Assembly: GCF_900115695.1 (NCBI RefSeq)
Contig: NZ_FOXK01000019.1
Location: 1 to 44,013, forward strand
Direction of reading: 5' to 3'
Source: Ectopseudomonas toyotomiensis
Lineage (GTDB): Bacteria > Pseudomonadota > Gammaproteobacteria > Pseudomonadales > Pseudomonadaceae
Length of the DNA stretch: 44,013 bases
This document shows positions 34,912-43,509 of this stretch, piece by piece (position 1 is the stretch's first letter; each line of letters starts with the position of its first letter). The notes under the pieces are model-generated. The model had not been told where the DNA came from, did no database searches, and saw only the letters and a list, made by a program, of their open reading frames with translations. Both the position numbers and the translations under genes were made by a program.

Positions 34912-35562
34912 TCAGCGAGTAGTGACGAGCGGAGCGCGGGTCGGCTGTACCTCACGGCGCAGACGCTGGGCCAGCTTGGCGACGAGCTTGAGCACGATGG
35001 CGGAGAAGATCAGGGCGAAGCCCAGCGCGTACCAGGGGCTCATCGGGATGCGTTTGTAGAACGACAGGCAGAAGATCGCCGCCAGCACCCAGGTACCGGT
35101 GCCATGCAGCAGCTTCCAGGCACGACCACCGAGGGCCTTCATTGTCCTGGGAAAGGAGGTGAGGCTGAGCAGCAGGATGAACAGGTAGCCCACCGAGCCG
35201 GGGATGCTCGCTGGCACCGAGCGGCCGTTCCAGAACACCTCGGGAAACAGCTTCGCATAGGTCAGGATCAGCACGCCGTGGATCAGGTGGGAGAAGGCGA
35301 AGGCCAGGCCGAAGTAGCGTCGCTCGCGCAGCAGCGCGCGGGTCGTGGGGCTGGGCAGCAGGAGGGCCAGGGACGAGGCGAGAAAGGCGATCAGGAACAG
35401 GGCGAAGGAGGTACGCGCGGTGACGCGGATGGCGCTACGCAGTGCCTCTACCAGCTGCGGCTGCCAGAGCAGGGCCAGCGCGGTGGCGACGAGGACGAGC
35501 AGCGATAACAGGCTGAATAGGCGCCAGCCGTGCAGGCTGGGTAAGGTGGCGGATCGGGTCAT
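34912..35562 (-). CDS. Ferric-reductase-like (YedZ/MsrQ-type) membrane protein
   Basis: This 216-residue protein has about six helices with the heme-ligand pattern of the ferric reductase-like domain: His92/His95 in FSHLIHGVL and His153 in WKLLHGTGTWVL. This is close to MsrQ, the heme membrane subunit that feeds electrons to the periplasmic methionine sulfoxide reductase. No msrP lies next to it, so the electron acceptor may differ. AGGAG lies before the ATG at 35562. With DoxX it makes a two-gene operon whose promoter region contains direct-repeat site B. Confidence 0.83.
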   Translation of the reverse strand: MTRSATLPSLHGWRLFSLLSLLVLVATALALLWQPQLVEALRSAIRVTARTSFALFLIAFLASSLALLLPSPTTRALLRERRYFGLAFAFSHLIHGVLILTYAKLFPEVFWNGRSVPASIPGSVGYLFILLLSLTSFPRTMKALGGRAWKLLHGTGTWVLAAIFCLSFYKRIPMSPWYALGFALIFSAIVLKLVAKLAQRLRREVQPTRAPLVTTR

Positions 35563-35660
35563 AGGAGGCTCCTTGGATGGGCGCGACGCGTTGTGTGCCG
35601 CGTTGACCGCCATGCTCGCCAACTGCTTTATCTTGCGTGTGTCCCGCTCAGGGCCGCCTT

Positions 35661-35675
35661 GTATCGCTCTGTATC
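35661..35675 (-). promoter_or_regulatory. Direct-repeat site B, upstream of the reductase/doxX operon
   Basis: On the plus strand this is GTATC-GCTCT-GTATC; on the coding strand of the operon it reads GATAC-AGAGC-GATAC. It lies about 100 nt before the start codon, with GATAAA at about 35626-35631 as a possible -10. It differs from site A only in the five-base spacer. Confidence 0.55.
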
Positions 35676-35681
35676 CTCTTC

Positions 35682-36985
35682 TCAACCCGTTACATTGAGC
35701 TCCAGTTCGGCGCATAGGCCACCGTGCTCGCGGTTGCGTAGGCTCAGGCGGGCGCCCAGAGCCTGACTCAGCTGCAGGGCGATGGCCAGGCCGAGACCAG
35801 TGCCGCCGGTACTGCGGTTGCGCGAGCTCTCCACCCGGTAGAACGGCTTGAACACGTCCTCCAGTTCGGCTTCGGCGATGCCGGGGCCCTCGTCCAGCAC
35901 CAGCAGGTGCACGCCGTGTGCGTCGCGCTTCACCTGCAACTGGGCGCTGCCGGCGAACTTGAGGGCATTGTCGAGCAGATTGCTCAGCACCCGGCGCAGC
36001 GCGTGCGGGCGCGTCTCGATCAGTGCGCCGCTGCGGCCGTCCAGGCTCACCGCCTGGCCGCTGTCCTGGTAGTCGAGCACCAGGCTATCGAGGAAGGCGT
36101 CCAGATCGACCCGACACAGCGCCTCGCGACTGCCTTCCATGCTGCGTGCATAAGCCACGCCCTCGCGCACCAGGTGCTGCATCTCGTCGAGGTCACTCCA
36201 CAGGCGCTCGCGCTCCAGCGAATCGTCCATCTGCTCGACGCGCAGCTTCATGCGCGTGATCGGCGTTTGCAGGTCATGGGATATGGCCGCCAGCAGCTGC
36301 ATGCGCTCTTTCAGGTAGGCGGCGATACGGCCCTGCAGTGCATTGAACGCGCGGGCCGCGTATTGCACCTCCGTGGGGCCGCGCTCATCCAGTGGTGGCG
36401 CCGGGTTGTCTGGGTCGAGGTGGTCCACCGCACGGGCCAGGCGGGTCAGTGGACGAATCGCCGTGCGCACTGCCAACCAGGTGCAGAGTGCCAGCACCAG
36501 CAACTGCAGAACCAGCATCAGCGGCAGCCACTGGGCCACCGGAATGCTGCTGGGGGTTACGTCCAGCACCAGCGGGCTACCGTCGCTGAGGCGGATGTGT
36601 ACCTGAAAATGCGGGCGCGGCCCCTCGATGGTCTCGAAGCGCAGAGCGAAGCGCTTGCCGATGGCCCGTTCGATGGAAGGCACGGCCATGGGCATGTCGT
36701 CCATGGACATCGGTGTGCCGGGCAGACCGCCGTCCAGTCGATAGTGGTAGTTGCGCCGCTCCAGGACCGGTAGCCAGCTAGCACGTTCTTCGGCCGGCAG
36801 GCGATCGATCAGCGCCACGGAGGTGCTCAGGTCCCTCTCCAGATTGTCGAGCATCACGTTGCGCCCGGTTAGGTAGCGCTCGTAGAACTGTGAGCCGAAC
36901 GATAGGCCGTAGGCCAGCACCAGGCCGGTGAGGAAGATCAGTGTGAGGCGCGTGGCCAGGCTGCGCGGCCAGCGGAGCAGGGGCA

Positions 36986-36989
<4 letters not shown>
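35682..36989 (-). CDS. Sensor histidine kinase with Met-rich periplasmic loop
   Basis: This 435-residue kinase has TM1 at about 12-32, a periplasmic domain at about 33-152 and TM2 at about 153-173. HAMP, the H-box AISHDLQTPITRMKL with His238, the N-box NLLDNALKFA and G-boxes DEGPGIAE and GGTGLGLAI follow. The sensor domain carries MSMDDMPM (94-101) plus His82, His127 and His131, residues well suited to binding a soft metal such as Cu(I) or Ag(I). It overlaps the response regulator stop by four bases (ATGA). Its gene ends only seven bases from site B, so it shares a compact regulatory neighbourhood with the metallopeptide operons. Confidence 0.9.
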
Positions 36990-37732
<743 letters not shown>

Positions 37733-37793
37733 CTCTCATTGCAGTGACGGCGCCCAGTCTATCTGGCTCGATGACGCTTGCCCGCCGCCCTTT

Positions 37794-37808
37794 GTATTGC
37801 AGTGTATC
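37794..37808. promoter_or_regulatory. Direct-repeat site C between the regulator and DUF2790 genes
   Basis: GTATT-GCAGT-GTATC has a 10-bp period, one half-site mismatch to sites A and B, and lies between divergent genes. It could act on the two-component genes (start 37732), on the DUF2790-dipZ side (start 37940), or both. Confidence 0.5.
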
Positions 37809-37939
37809 CGGGTGCCCAGGTGATACCTGGCGCTGCAATCATTCTTCCCTCCGGACACATCGGCGATACCTCCTGAACGTGCAATTGGGCGCCCGGCAGA
37901 TGCGACCCATCGCCCTCGCACCATCATCAGGAGATTGTC

Positions 37940-38203
37940 ATGAAAGCGATCACTCGCACCTCCCTTGTACTGGCATTGGTACTGCCCTTTGGCAGCCTCA
38001 ACCTGCACGCCGCAGAGCAGATCCCGGTTGAACGCTACCACTACGGCATGCAACTGGATGTACAGAAGGTTCTGGTGCTGGAAGAGGTACCGTCATTGCG
38101 TTGTCAGGTCGTGGAGGCGCGCATGGACTACCTGGATTCCCAGGGCCACAAGCGCAGATTGGCCTATCTGAAGCAGGCCAAGGCTTGCGAAAACGAAAAC
38201 TGA
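37940..38203 (+). CDS. DUF2790 small secreted protein
   Basis: This 87-residue protein has a signal peptide (about 1-25, ending LHAAE) and the compact DUF2790 pattern: YHYGMQLDVQKVL, CQVVEARMDYLDSQG, LAYLKQAKAC. Two cysteines (55 and 83) could form a disulfide. DUF2790 proteins are largely confined to Pseudomonas and have no settled function. AGGAG precedes the ATG. It is divergent from the two-component genes, shares their site C, and lies 66 bp upstream of the DipZ-like gene with only a small hairpin (38225-38241) between, so it may report or buffer the same signal. Confidence 0.85.
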   Translation: MKAITRTSLVLALVLPFGSLNLHAAEQIPVERYHYGMQLDVQKVLVLEEVPSLRCQVVEARMDYLDSQGHKRRLAYLKQAKACENEN

Positions 38204-38269
38204 ACCCCAGCCCTTGCCCGCTGCGCCCGGTTTCGCCGGGCCTGACCCTTTTGCGTTTTCGAGGTAACC

Positions 38270-39502
38270 ATGCTGCTCATCGCCTTTCTCGGTGGGGTTC
38301 TGACGCTTTTCAGCCCCTGCATTCTGCCGGTCATTCCGCTGCTGCTGAGCAGCACCCGTGGCAACGTCCGTACAACCCTGCTGACCTTGCTCGGGCTGGC
38401 CTCGGGCTTCGCCACACTGGCAAGCCTGGCGGCCGTGTCTGCCAACTGGGTGATCGAGGCCAGCGTATGGGGCCGCTACCTGGCCCTGGCGATCCTCACG
38501 CTGTCAGGGCTGGCGCTGCTCTCCGCGCGAGTCAGCGCCTGTTTATCCCGCCCCTGGCTGTGGCTGGGCGCTCGCCTGCAGGGCGATGCCCGCCGCCTGT
38601 CGCCTGCGCTCTCGGCCTGGCTGCTGGGCGTTGCCAGCGGCTTGCTGTGGGCACCCTGTGCCGGGCCGATACTCGGGCTGATTCTTTCGGGGGCCATGCT
38701 TGAGGGGCCCAGCGTGAACACTACTCTGCTGTTGTTCAGTTTCGGCCTGGGCAGCGCGGTGGCGCTGGCGATCCTGATCTTCCTCGGACGCGTTGCGTTA
38801 CGGCGGTTGCGGCCCTCGCTGCGCCTGATCGAGTGGCTGCGGCGCGGCACCGGTGCGGCGGCGTTGTTGGCGATCATCGGCATCGCCAGTGGGCTCAATG
38901 CGCAACTGGCCAACCCGGCGATGTCGGGCCTGCTGTCCACCCTGGAACGCCGGGTGCTCGAGGTGGTGCCTCGTGTGTTCGAAGGGTTGGTCGGCAGCGC
39001 TCGAGCGGCCGTGCCCGTTCATCTGCCAGACCTGGGATTGGCACCTGAACTTAGCGGCGTTACGCAGTGGCTCAACAGCGCGCCACTGGACTGGACCCAA
39101 TTGCGGGGGAAGGTAGTGCTGGTGGATTTCTGGACCTATGACTGCATCAACTGTCGCAACAGCCTGCCCTATGTGAATCAGTGGGCGCAGCGCTATGCCG
39201 AGCAGGGACTGGTGGTCGTGGGTGTGCATACTCCGGAATACCCCCATGAGCGTATCGTCGCCAATGTCCGTCAGGCGATCAAACAACTGGGCATCCGCCA
39301 CCCGGTGGCGATCGACAACCAGTATCAGGTGTGGAGTGCATTCGGCAATCAATACTGGCCCGCGCATTACTTCATCGATGCCGAGGGGCATATTCGCCAT
39401 GCGCACATGGGCGAGGGCGATTACGCAGAGCAGGAACGCGTCATTCAGGAGCTACTGCGCATGAAGGATATGCGCGCTGGGGCGGACGGCGCAGCTGGGT
39501 AA
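38270..39502 (+). CDS. DipZ-like CcdA-thioredoxin fusion protein
   Basis: This 410-residue protein has an N-terminal CcdA/DsbD-type membrane domain with its redox cysteines Cys17 (SPCILPVIP) and Cys130 (WAPCAGP) and about six helices. A C-terminal periplasmic thioredoxin-fold domain has Cys292-Ile-Asn-Cys295 (WTYDCINCRNSLPYVNQW). DipZ-type proteins carry electrons from cytosolic thioredoxin across the membrane to periplasmic thiols. Next to a Cys-rich secreted metallopeptide, a plausible job is keeping its or its maturation partners' thiols reduced; that is inference. GAGGT precedes the ATG at 38270. Confidence 0.9.
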   Translation: MLLIAFLGGVLTLFSPCILPVIPLLLSSTRGNVRTTLLTLLGLASGFATLASLAAVSANWVIEASVWGRYLALAILTLSGLALLSARVSACLSRPWLWLGARLQGDARRLSPALSAWLLGVASGLLWAPCAGPILGLILSGAMLEGPSVNTTLLLFSFGLGSAVALAILIFLGRVALRRLRPSLRLIEWLRRGTGAAALLAIIGIASGLNAQLANPAMSGLLSTLERRVLEVVPRVFEGLVGSARAAVPVHLPDLGLAPELSGVTQWLNSAPLDWTQLRGKVVLVDFWTYDCINCRNSLPYVNQWAQRYAEQGLVVVGVHTPEYPHERIVANVRQAIKQLGIRHPVAIDNQYQVWSAFGNQYWPAHYFIDAEGHIRHAHMGEGDYAEQERVIQELLRMKDMRAGADGAAG

Positions 39503-39599
39503 GTGACGTGTCCGCCTATTATTCAACGCCGACTTACGGCAGGGCTCGAAGCCTGAGCAAACCAGCAGAAGGTGCGCTGCCGCGTCGTCTTCGAATCGA

Positions 39600-40820
39600 T
39601 CATGGGCGAAGCTCGCCCATCGTCGAGCTCGACTCGCGGGGGGCGAGAGCATTTAGCGCCATGGCCGCACAAGACAGCAGGATGCCAACAGCGGCAAGGC
39701 CTATCCAGCCTGCTCGGTGTACGCCGTAATTCCCCAATGCAGCGCCAATCGCTCCGCCCAGAAAATACGACCCCATGAATACGGTGTTGAGCCGGCTACG
39801 AGCTTCGTGTCTCAGGGTGAATACGCGTGCCTGGTTGGCAATCAGTCCGGCGCGATTGCCAACGTCGAGCAGCAGCATGCCGAGGATGAGCCAGCCAAGA
39901 CTTTGCCCGCCGGCTGCGATGCAGGCGAAACCCAGGGCGAGGGTCATTGCGCCGGCGATGGCCAGGGTGCGTACGCCCAGACGATCGGTCAGTGCGCCAA
40001 TTTGGGGTGACGCGACGATGCCCAACAGCGCGACCAGGCCAAACAGGCCGATGGTGGCAGAGCCGAAACCGTAGGGTGGTTGTGCCAACAGCGCGGCAAG
40101 CGAGGCCCACAGCGCACTGAACGCGGCGAACATAAGCAAGCCGCTCGCCGCACAGTAACGCAGCACGCCTTCCTCCCGGACCAGGCTGCCCAGCGAACGC
40201 AGGAGCCGGCCATAGCTTATCGTCGTCAGGCTCGTAGTGGCGGGCAGGCTCTTGGCAACAATGATCAGCAGCAACACATCGCTGAGCGAGGCCAATACGA
40301 AGACGGCACGCCACCCCATATTTTCGCCGGCGAACCCTCCAATCATGCGCGCCAGCAAGAGGCCAGCCGAGAGGCCGCTGAGCAGGCTGCCGACGATGCG
40401 ACCTCGCTCAGCCAGAGTGGACAGTCCCGACAGGGAGGGAATGATGATCTGCGCAGTGATTGCCGTCACACCGACCAGGAGGCTGCCCACGCACAGCACT
40501 GTGAAGTTTGGCGCTACGGCGCAGAGGATCAAGGCGACGGCATTTGCAGCGATGGCCAGCAACGCGAGCTGGCGTGGCTGTCGGCAATCGGCGAGCGGCA
40601 CGATGAACAGCAGGCCTGCCGCATAGCCAAGCTGCGTCAACGTGGCGACCAGACCGGCCTGTGTCGGCGCCAGGCCAAACGACGCGGCCATCTGTGGCAG
40701 AAGCGGCTGGTGATAGTAGATGGTCGAGACGGCCAGCGCGCAGCAAAGGGCCATGAGGGTGACGAGTCGACTGGAAACGCTCATCGGAGCTGAAGAAGAG
40801 ACAGACATGGCGCCATCCAT
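39600..40820 (-). CDS. MFS transporter (YnfM-like)
   Basis: This 406-residue major facilitator superfamily protein has about 12 helices. It begins STIYYHQPLLPQMAASFGL and continues LGYAAGLLFIVPLADCRQPRQL, the pattern of the YnfM/sugar-efflux DHA1 group. The start may be the ATG at 40820, directly after the hydrolase stop, or the one at 40808. It is co-transcribed with the isochorismatase-fold gene under the HxlR regulator. It may export the substrate or product of that hydrolase. Confidence 0.85.
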   Translation of the reverse strand: MDGAMSVSSSAPMSVSSRLVTLMALCCALAVSTIYYHQPLLPQMAASFGLAPTQAGLVATLTQLGYAAGLLFIVPLADCRQPRQLALLAIAANAVALILCAVAPNFTVLCVGSLLVGVTAITAQIIIPSLSGLSTLAERGRIVGSLLSGLSAGLLLARMIGGFAGENMGWRAVFVLASLSDVLLLIIVAKSLPATTSLTTISYGRLLRSLGSLVREEGVLRYCAASGLLMFAAFSALWASLAALLAQPPYGFGSATIGLFGLVALLGIVASPQIGALTDRLGVRTLAIAGAMTLALGFACIAAGGQSLGWLILGMLLLDVGNRAGLIANQARVFTLRHEARSRLNTVFMGSYFLGGAIGAALGNYGVHRAGWIGLAAVGILLSCAAMALNALAPRESSSTMGELRP

Positions 40821-41447
40821 TCACTGCTGCTGCAGGGCCTGCACGAGCCCGTGGGTATCGACGATGCTGTGCGCAAACGTTGGCCCGTTCAGGTCGTGCG
40901 CCGCGTGCATCATTTCCTTGCTGAAGGCGGCTGTTGCATCTCGTACCAGTGTGACGTGGTAACCCAGCTCCATGGCGAAGCGTGCGGTTGATTCGATACA
41001 GGTGTTCGCCAGCAAGCCGACGACGATCACGTGTGTGATGCCTCGCTGCTTGAGCTGGAAGTCGAGGTCGGTATTGGCGAACCCGCTTTGTCCCCAGTGC
41101 TCCTGGACGACGATGTCGTCCTCCTGCGGCACGAAGTCGGGATGCCATTCGCCGCCCCAGGAGCCCTTGGCAAAAGTGTGGCGCTGCTGGATCAGGCGTT
41201 GGGTCGGGTTGGGGTGATCCCAGTGGTCGTAGTCGCCTGGCTGCCAGCGCCGATGTGGCACGTAGTACACCTGGATGGCCTGCGCTCGAACGGCGGCAAC
41301 AGTGGTGCGCAGGTTGTCGAGCAGATGAACGTCGTCCGCGACGCTTCTGAGCATGGGAAACAGCTTGCCGCCATCGGACAGGAAGTCGTTGTAGGGGTCG
41401 ACCAGCAGCAGAGCGGTCCGCTCCGGGGAATACACAGGGTAGCTCAT
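40821..41447 (-). CDS. Isochorismatase-fold cysteine hydrolase
   Basis: This 208-residue protein has the fold's catalytic Asp17 (LLLVDPYNDF) and nucleophile Cys150 (LLANTCIESTAR). The usual catalytic Lys position reads QEHWGQSGF, with Glu116/His117 where Lys is expected; this replacement looks like a subfamily trait rather than decay, as the rest is intact. Family members hydrolyse amides, ureides or vinyl ethers. The ATG at 41447 follows GGAG. It is divergent from the HxlR-type regulator and likely in one operon with the MFS gene. Confidence 0.87.
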   Translation of the reverse strand: MSYPVYSPERTALLLVDPYNDFLSDGGKLFPMLRSVADDVHLLDNLRTTVAAVRAQAIQVYYVPHRRWQPGDYDHWDHPNPTQRLIQQRHTFAKGSWGGEWHPDFVPQEDDIVVQEHWGQSGFANTDLDFQLKQRGITHVIVVGLLANTCIESTARFAMELGYHVTLVRDATAAFSKEMMHAAHDLNGPTFAHSIVDTHGLVQALQQQ

Positions 41448-41547
41448 GACGGTGCTCCAGATAGAGGAGTGGGGCTGGGACTTATGCTGCACGGGCAAAT
41501 GCCTCGATTGCCCATGGCGCTGCGTAAGCCTCACGGGGTCAATATTA

Positions 41548-41564
41548 ACTATGAAAATCATAGT
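41548..41564. promoter_or_regulatory. HxlR-type operator 1
   Basis: ACTATGA-AAA-TCATAGT is a perfect 7-bp inverted repeat about 100 bp upstream of the hydrolase start, where the hydrolase-MFS promoter should be. A near copy lies 76 bp away at 41624. Confidence 0.65.
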
Positions 41565-41623
41565 GTCAATTGGAATGAGGCCTTGGGAGGTGATGCGTGA
41601 GGCATTGCGATCCTGGTTGCGTT

Positions 41624-41640
41624 ACTATGAAAAAGATAGT
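41624..41640. promoter_or_regulatory. HxlR-type operator 2
   Basis: ACTATGA-AAA-AGATAGT shares the left arm and spacer with operator 1, with two mismatches in the right arm. It ends 21 bp before the hxlR-type start codon, an autorepression position. Confidence 0.6.
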
Positions 41641-41661
41641 TACCACAGAGAAAACAGCGCT

Positions 41662-42159
41662 ATGCCAATGCAGGATGAGACAAACGACACGGTGTGCCCG
41701 GTGGCGCGCTCGGTGGATTTGGTGGGCGACAAATGGACCATTCTGGTCATGCGTGAGCTGTACATGGGCGCGACACGCTTCGAGGAAATGCAGATCCAGA
41801 CCGCAGCTACGCCTCAGATGTTGACCTCGCGCCTGAAAGCGCTGGAAGCCAACGGCCTAGTCGAACGCCGGCCCTACAGCGAAAAGCCGCTGCGCTATGA
41901 ATACCTTCTGACTGACAAGGGCTGGGACTTCTATCCCGTGATCTACGCGCTACGCGCCTGGGGCGAGAAGTGGTGCAAGAACCCGGATGAGGGCTTGGCC
42001 GTGCATTTTGTGCATCGCGCGTGCGGCCATGACGTTGGCGTGGCCAGCGTTTGCCCTCACTGCGGCGACCCTGTGGAGCGCAAGGACCTGGAAGCGGTGA
42101 TCAGCAATCGTTTCCTTGGCGAGCGCGAGTCTCGCCGGGAAGCCTTCAAGAGGAAGTAG
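41662..42159 (+). CDS. HxlR/YodB-family winged-helix regulator
   Basis: This 165-residue protein has an HxlR winged helix at about 12-105 (VCPVARSVDLVGDKWTILVMRELYMG, then MLTSRLKALEANGLVERRPYSEKPLRYEY). The conserved N-terminal Cys12 is the thiol sensor in relatives such as YodB and HypR. A C-terminal addition has Cys121, Cys131 and Cys134 (CGHDVGVASVCPHCGDPV), probably a zinc ribbon. The ATG at 41662 is favoured; 41668 is possible. The two ACTATGA operators suggest it represses itself and the divergent hydrolase-MFS operon, possibly in response to electrophiles. Confidence 0.9.
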   Translation: MPMQDETNDTVCPVARSVDLVGDKWTILVMRELYMGATRFEEMQIQTAATPQMLTSRLKALEANGLVERRPYSEKPLRYEYLLTDKGWDFYPVIYALRAWGEKWCKNPDEGLAVHFVHRACGHDVGVASVCPHCGDPVERKDLEAVISNRFLGERESRREAFKRK

Positions 42160-42478
42160 CTGAGGCCAGGAAGCGTTTCCGTCCTGGTGGGTAGCTTGAA
42201 TTGGAGACGAACTCTATAAGGCCGTTATTGGCCATGGCTGACCCTCTTAACGACAACTATCTACTAGTCGAGGCCGGCTATCTGCGATTGATTCAGCGGT
42301 CTATGCCGGTCCTGTTTGCCTAAGGCAAACGACTGTCTGGCTGACGAAGCGCGCGATAGTGGCGGCGAGCGTGACACCTGATGGCGCGACTCGCTGACAG
42401 GTCATATGCATATTCTTATTTGATATTTAAATTAATTTTCTTATACCTATAAAGTTCCATTCCATGCGTACCTGCCGA
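42160..42478. other. Intergenic region with promoter of the tauD-like operon
   Basis: No gene is supported here. It contains a perfect small palindrome, GTTTGCCT-A-AGGCAAAC (42314-42330), and a markedly AT-rich tract at 42407-42456 that probably holds the promoter of the sulfonate-type genes. AT-rich upstream regions of this type often bind CysB, but I see no firm consensus. Confidence 0.5.
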
Positions 42479-42544
42479 CCAATCGGCGCGCCGCACTGAA
42501 CACATGGCCGAACCCTCGGCCGGTCAAAGTGATGCGCCGATTGG
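42479..42544 (+). promoter_or_regulatory. Structured 5' leader of the tauD-like gene
   Basis: Outer arms CCAATCGGCGC (42479-42489) and GCGCCGATTGG (42534-42544) are perfectly complementary over 11 bp, with an inner hairpin GGCCGA-ACCC-TCGGCC (42506-42521). The structure ends 22 nt before the start codon, just ahead of the ribosome site, so it may affect translation or mRNA stability. No known riboswitch class is recognised. Confidence 0.5.
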
Positions 42545-42565
42545 CGCCTTTGCATGGAGTTTTCT

Positions 42566-43456
42566 ATGTCGGCAGTAGCCTATACCAACACCGCGGCGTT
42601 GGCACAGTCGTTCGAAGTTCGTCCCTTCGATGCGCCAGTGGGCGCCGAGATCATCGGCCTGGATTTGACCCGGCCGCTCAGTGATGAAGACTTCGCCCGT
42701 GTCCATCGCGCCCATCTCGATCACGCCCTGCTGGTATTCCGTGACCAGCGCATCACCCCCGAACAGCAGATCGCCTTCAGCCGCCGTTTCGGCCCGCTAC
42801 AGATCCACGTGCTCAAGCAGTTTCTGCTGGCCGATCACCCGGAAATTTTCATCATCTCCAATATTGTCGAGAACGGTCAGCCCATAGGCCTAGGCGATGC
42901 CGGCAAGTTCTGGCATTCGGATCTCTCCTACAAGGAATTCCCCAGCCTCGGCTCCATGCTGCTGGCTCAGGAGCTACCGGAGGAGGGCGGCGATACGCTG
43001 TTCGCCAGCCAGCAACTGGCCTATGAAACCCTGCCCGCGGATCTGCGCCAGGCCACCGAAGGCAAACGTGCCGCGCATTCCTACACCGCGCGCTATGCCG
43101 ATGAAGTGTTCGCCGGCATTCGTCGCCCGACACTGACCGAGGCGCAACTGGCCGAGGTCAAGTCGGTCGTTCATCCGGTGGTGCGTACCCACCCGGAAAC
43201 CGGGCGCAAGGGCCTGTTCGTCAACGAGAACTTCACCACCCATATTCTCGATATTCCCGAGGACGAGAGCCGGCAGATCCTCGCCGAGCTCTATGCCCAC
43301 AGCGCCAGACCCGAGTTCATCTACCGCCATCAGTGGCAGCCCCACGACATGGTGTTCTGGGACAACCGCGCGCTGATTCACCTGGCAACGGGCTGTCCGA
43401 GCCACCTGCGTCGGCGCATGCACCGCACGACCATCCAGGGTGACGTGCCGTTCTGA
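42566..43456 (+). CDS. TauD/TfdA-family Fe(II)/2-oxoglutarate dioxygenase
   Basis: This 296-residue enzyme has the iron facial triad His117, Asp119 (WHSDLSY) and His272 (NRALIHLA), and 2-oxoglutarate-binding Arg in the RRRMHRTT segment. TauD relatives hydroxylate taurine, alkylsulfonates, alkyl sulfates or aryloxyacetates, releasing sulfite or other leaving groups. The following gene encodes an aliphatic-sulfonate-type binding protein, so an organosulfur substrate is the best guess. GGAG lies before the ATG at 42566, preferred over the in-frame ATG at 42554. Confidence 0.9.
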   Translation: MSAVAYTNTAALAQSFEVRPFDAPVGAEIIGLDLTRPLSDEDFARVHRAHLDHALLVFRDQRITPEQQIAFSRRFGPLQIHVLKQFLLADHPEIFIISNIVENGQPIGLGDAGKFWHSDLSYKEFPSLGSMLLAQELPEEGGDTLFASQQLAYETLPADLRQATEGKRAAHSYTARYADEVFAGIRRPTLTEAQLAEVKSVVHPVVRTHPETGRKGLFVNENFTTHILDIPEDESRQILAELYAHSARPEFIYRHQWQPHDMVFWDNRALIHLATGCPSHLRRRMHRTTIQGDVPF

Positions 43457-43509
43457 TTGACCGCAACACCCTAATTCCCTTTTCGCTTGCATCCCAATGG
43501 AGTCACACC

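Noticed and set aside
37820..37870. Additional GATAC half-sites near 37822 and 37865 as further regulator sites
   Set aside because: They are single and 43 bp apart, without the 10-bp partner seen at sites A, B and C.
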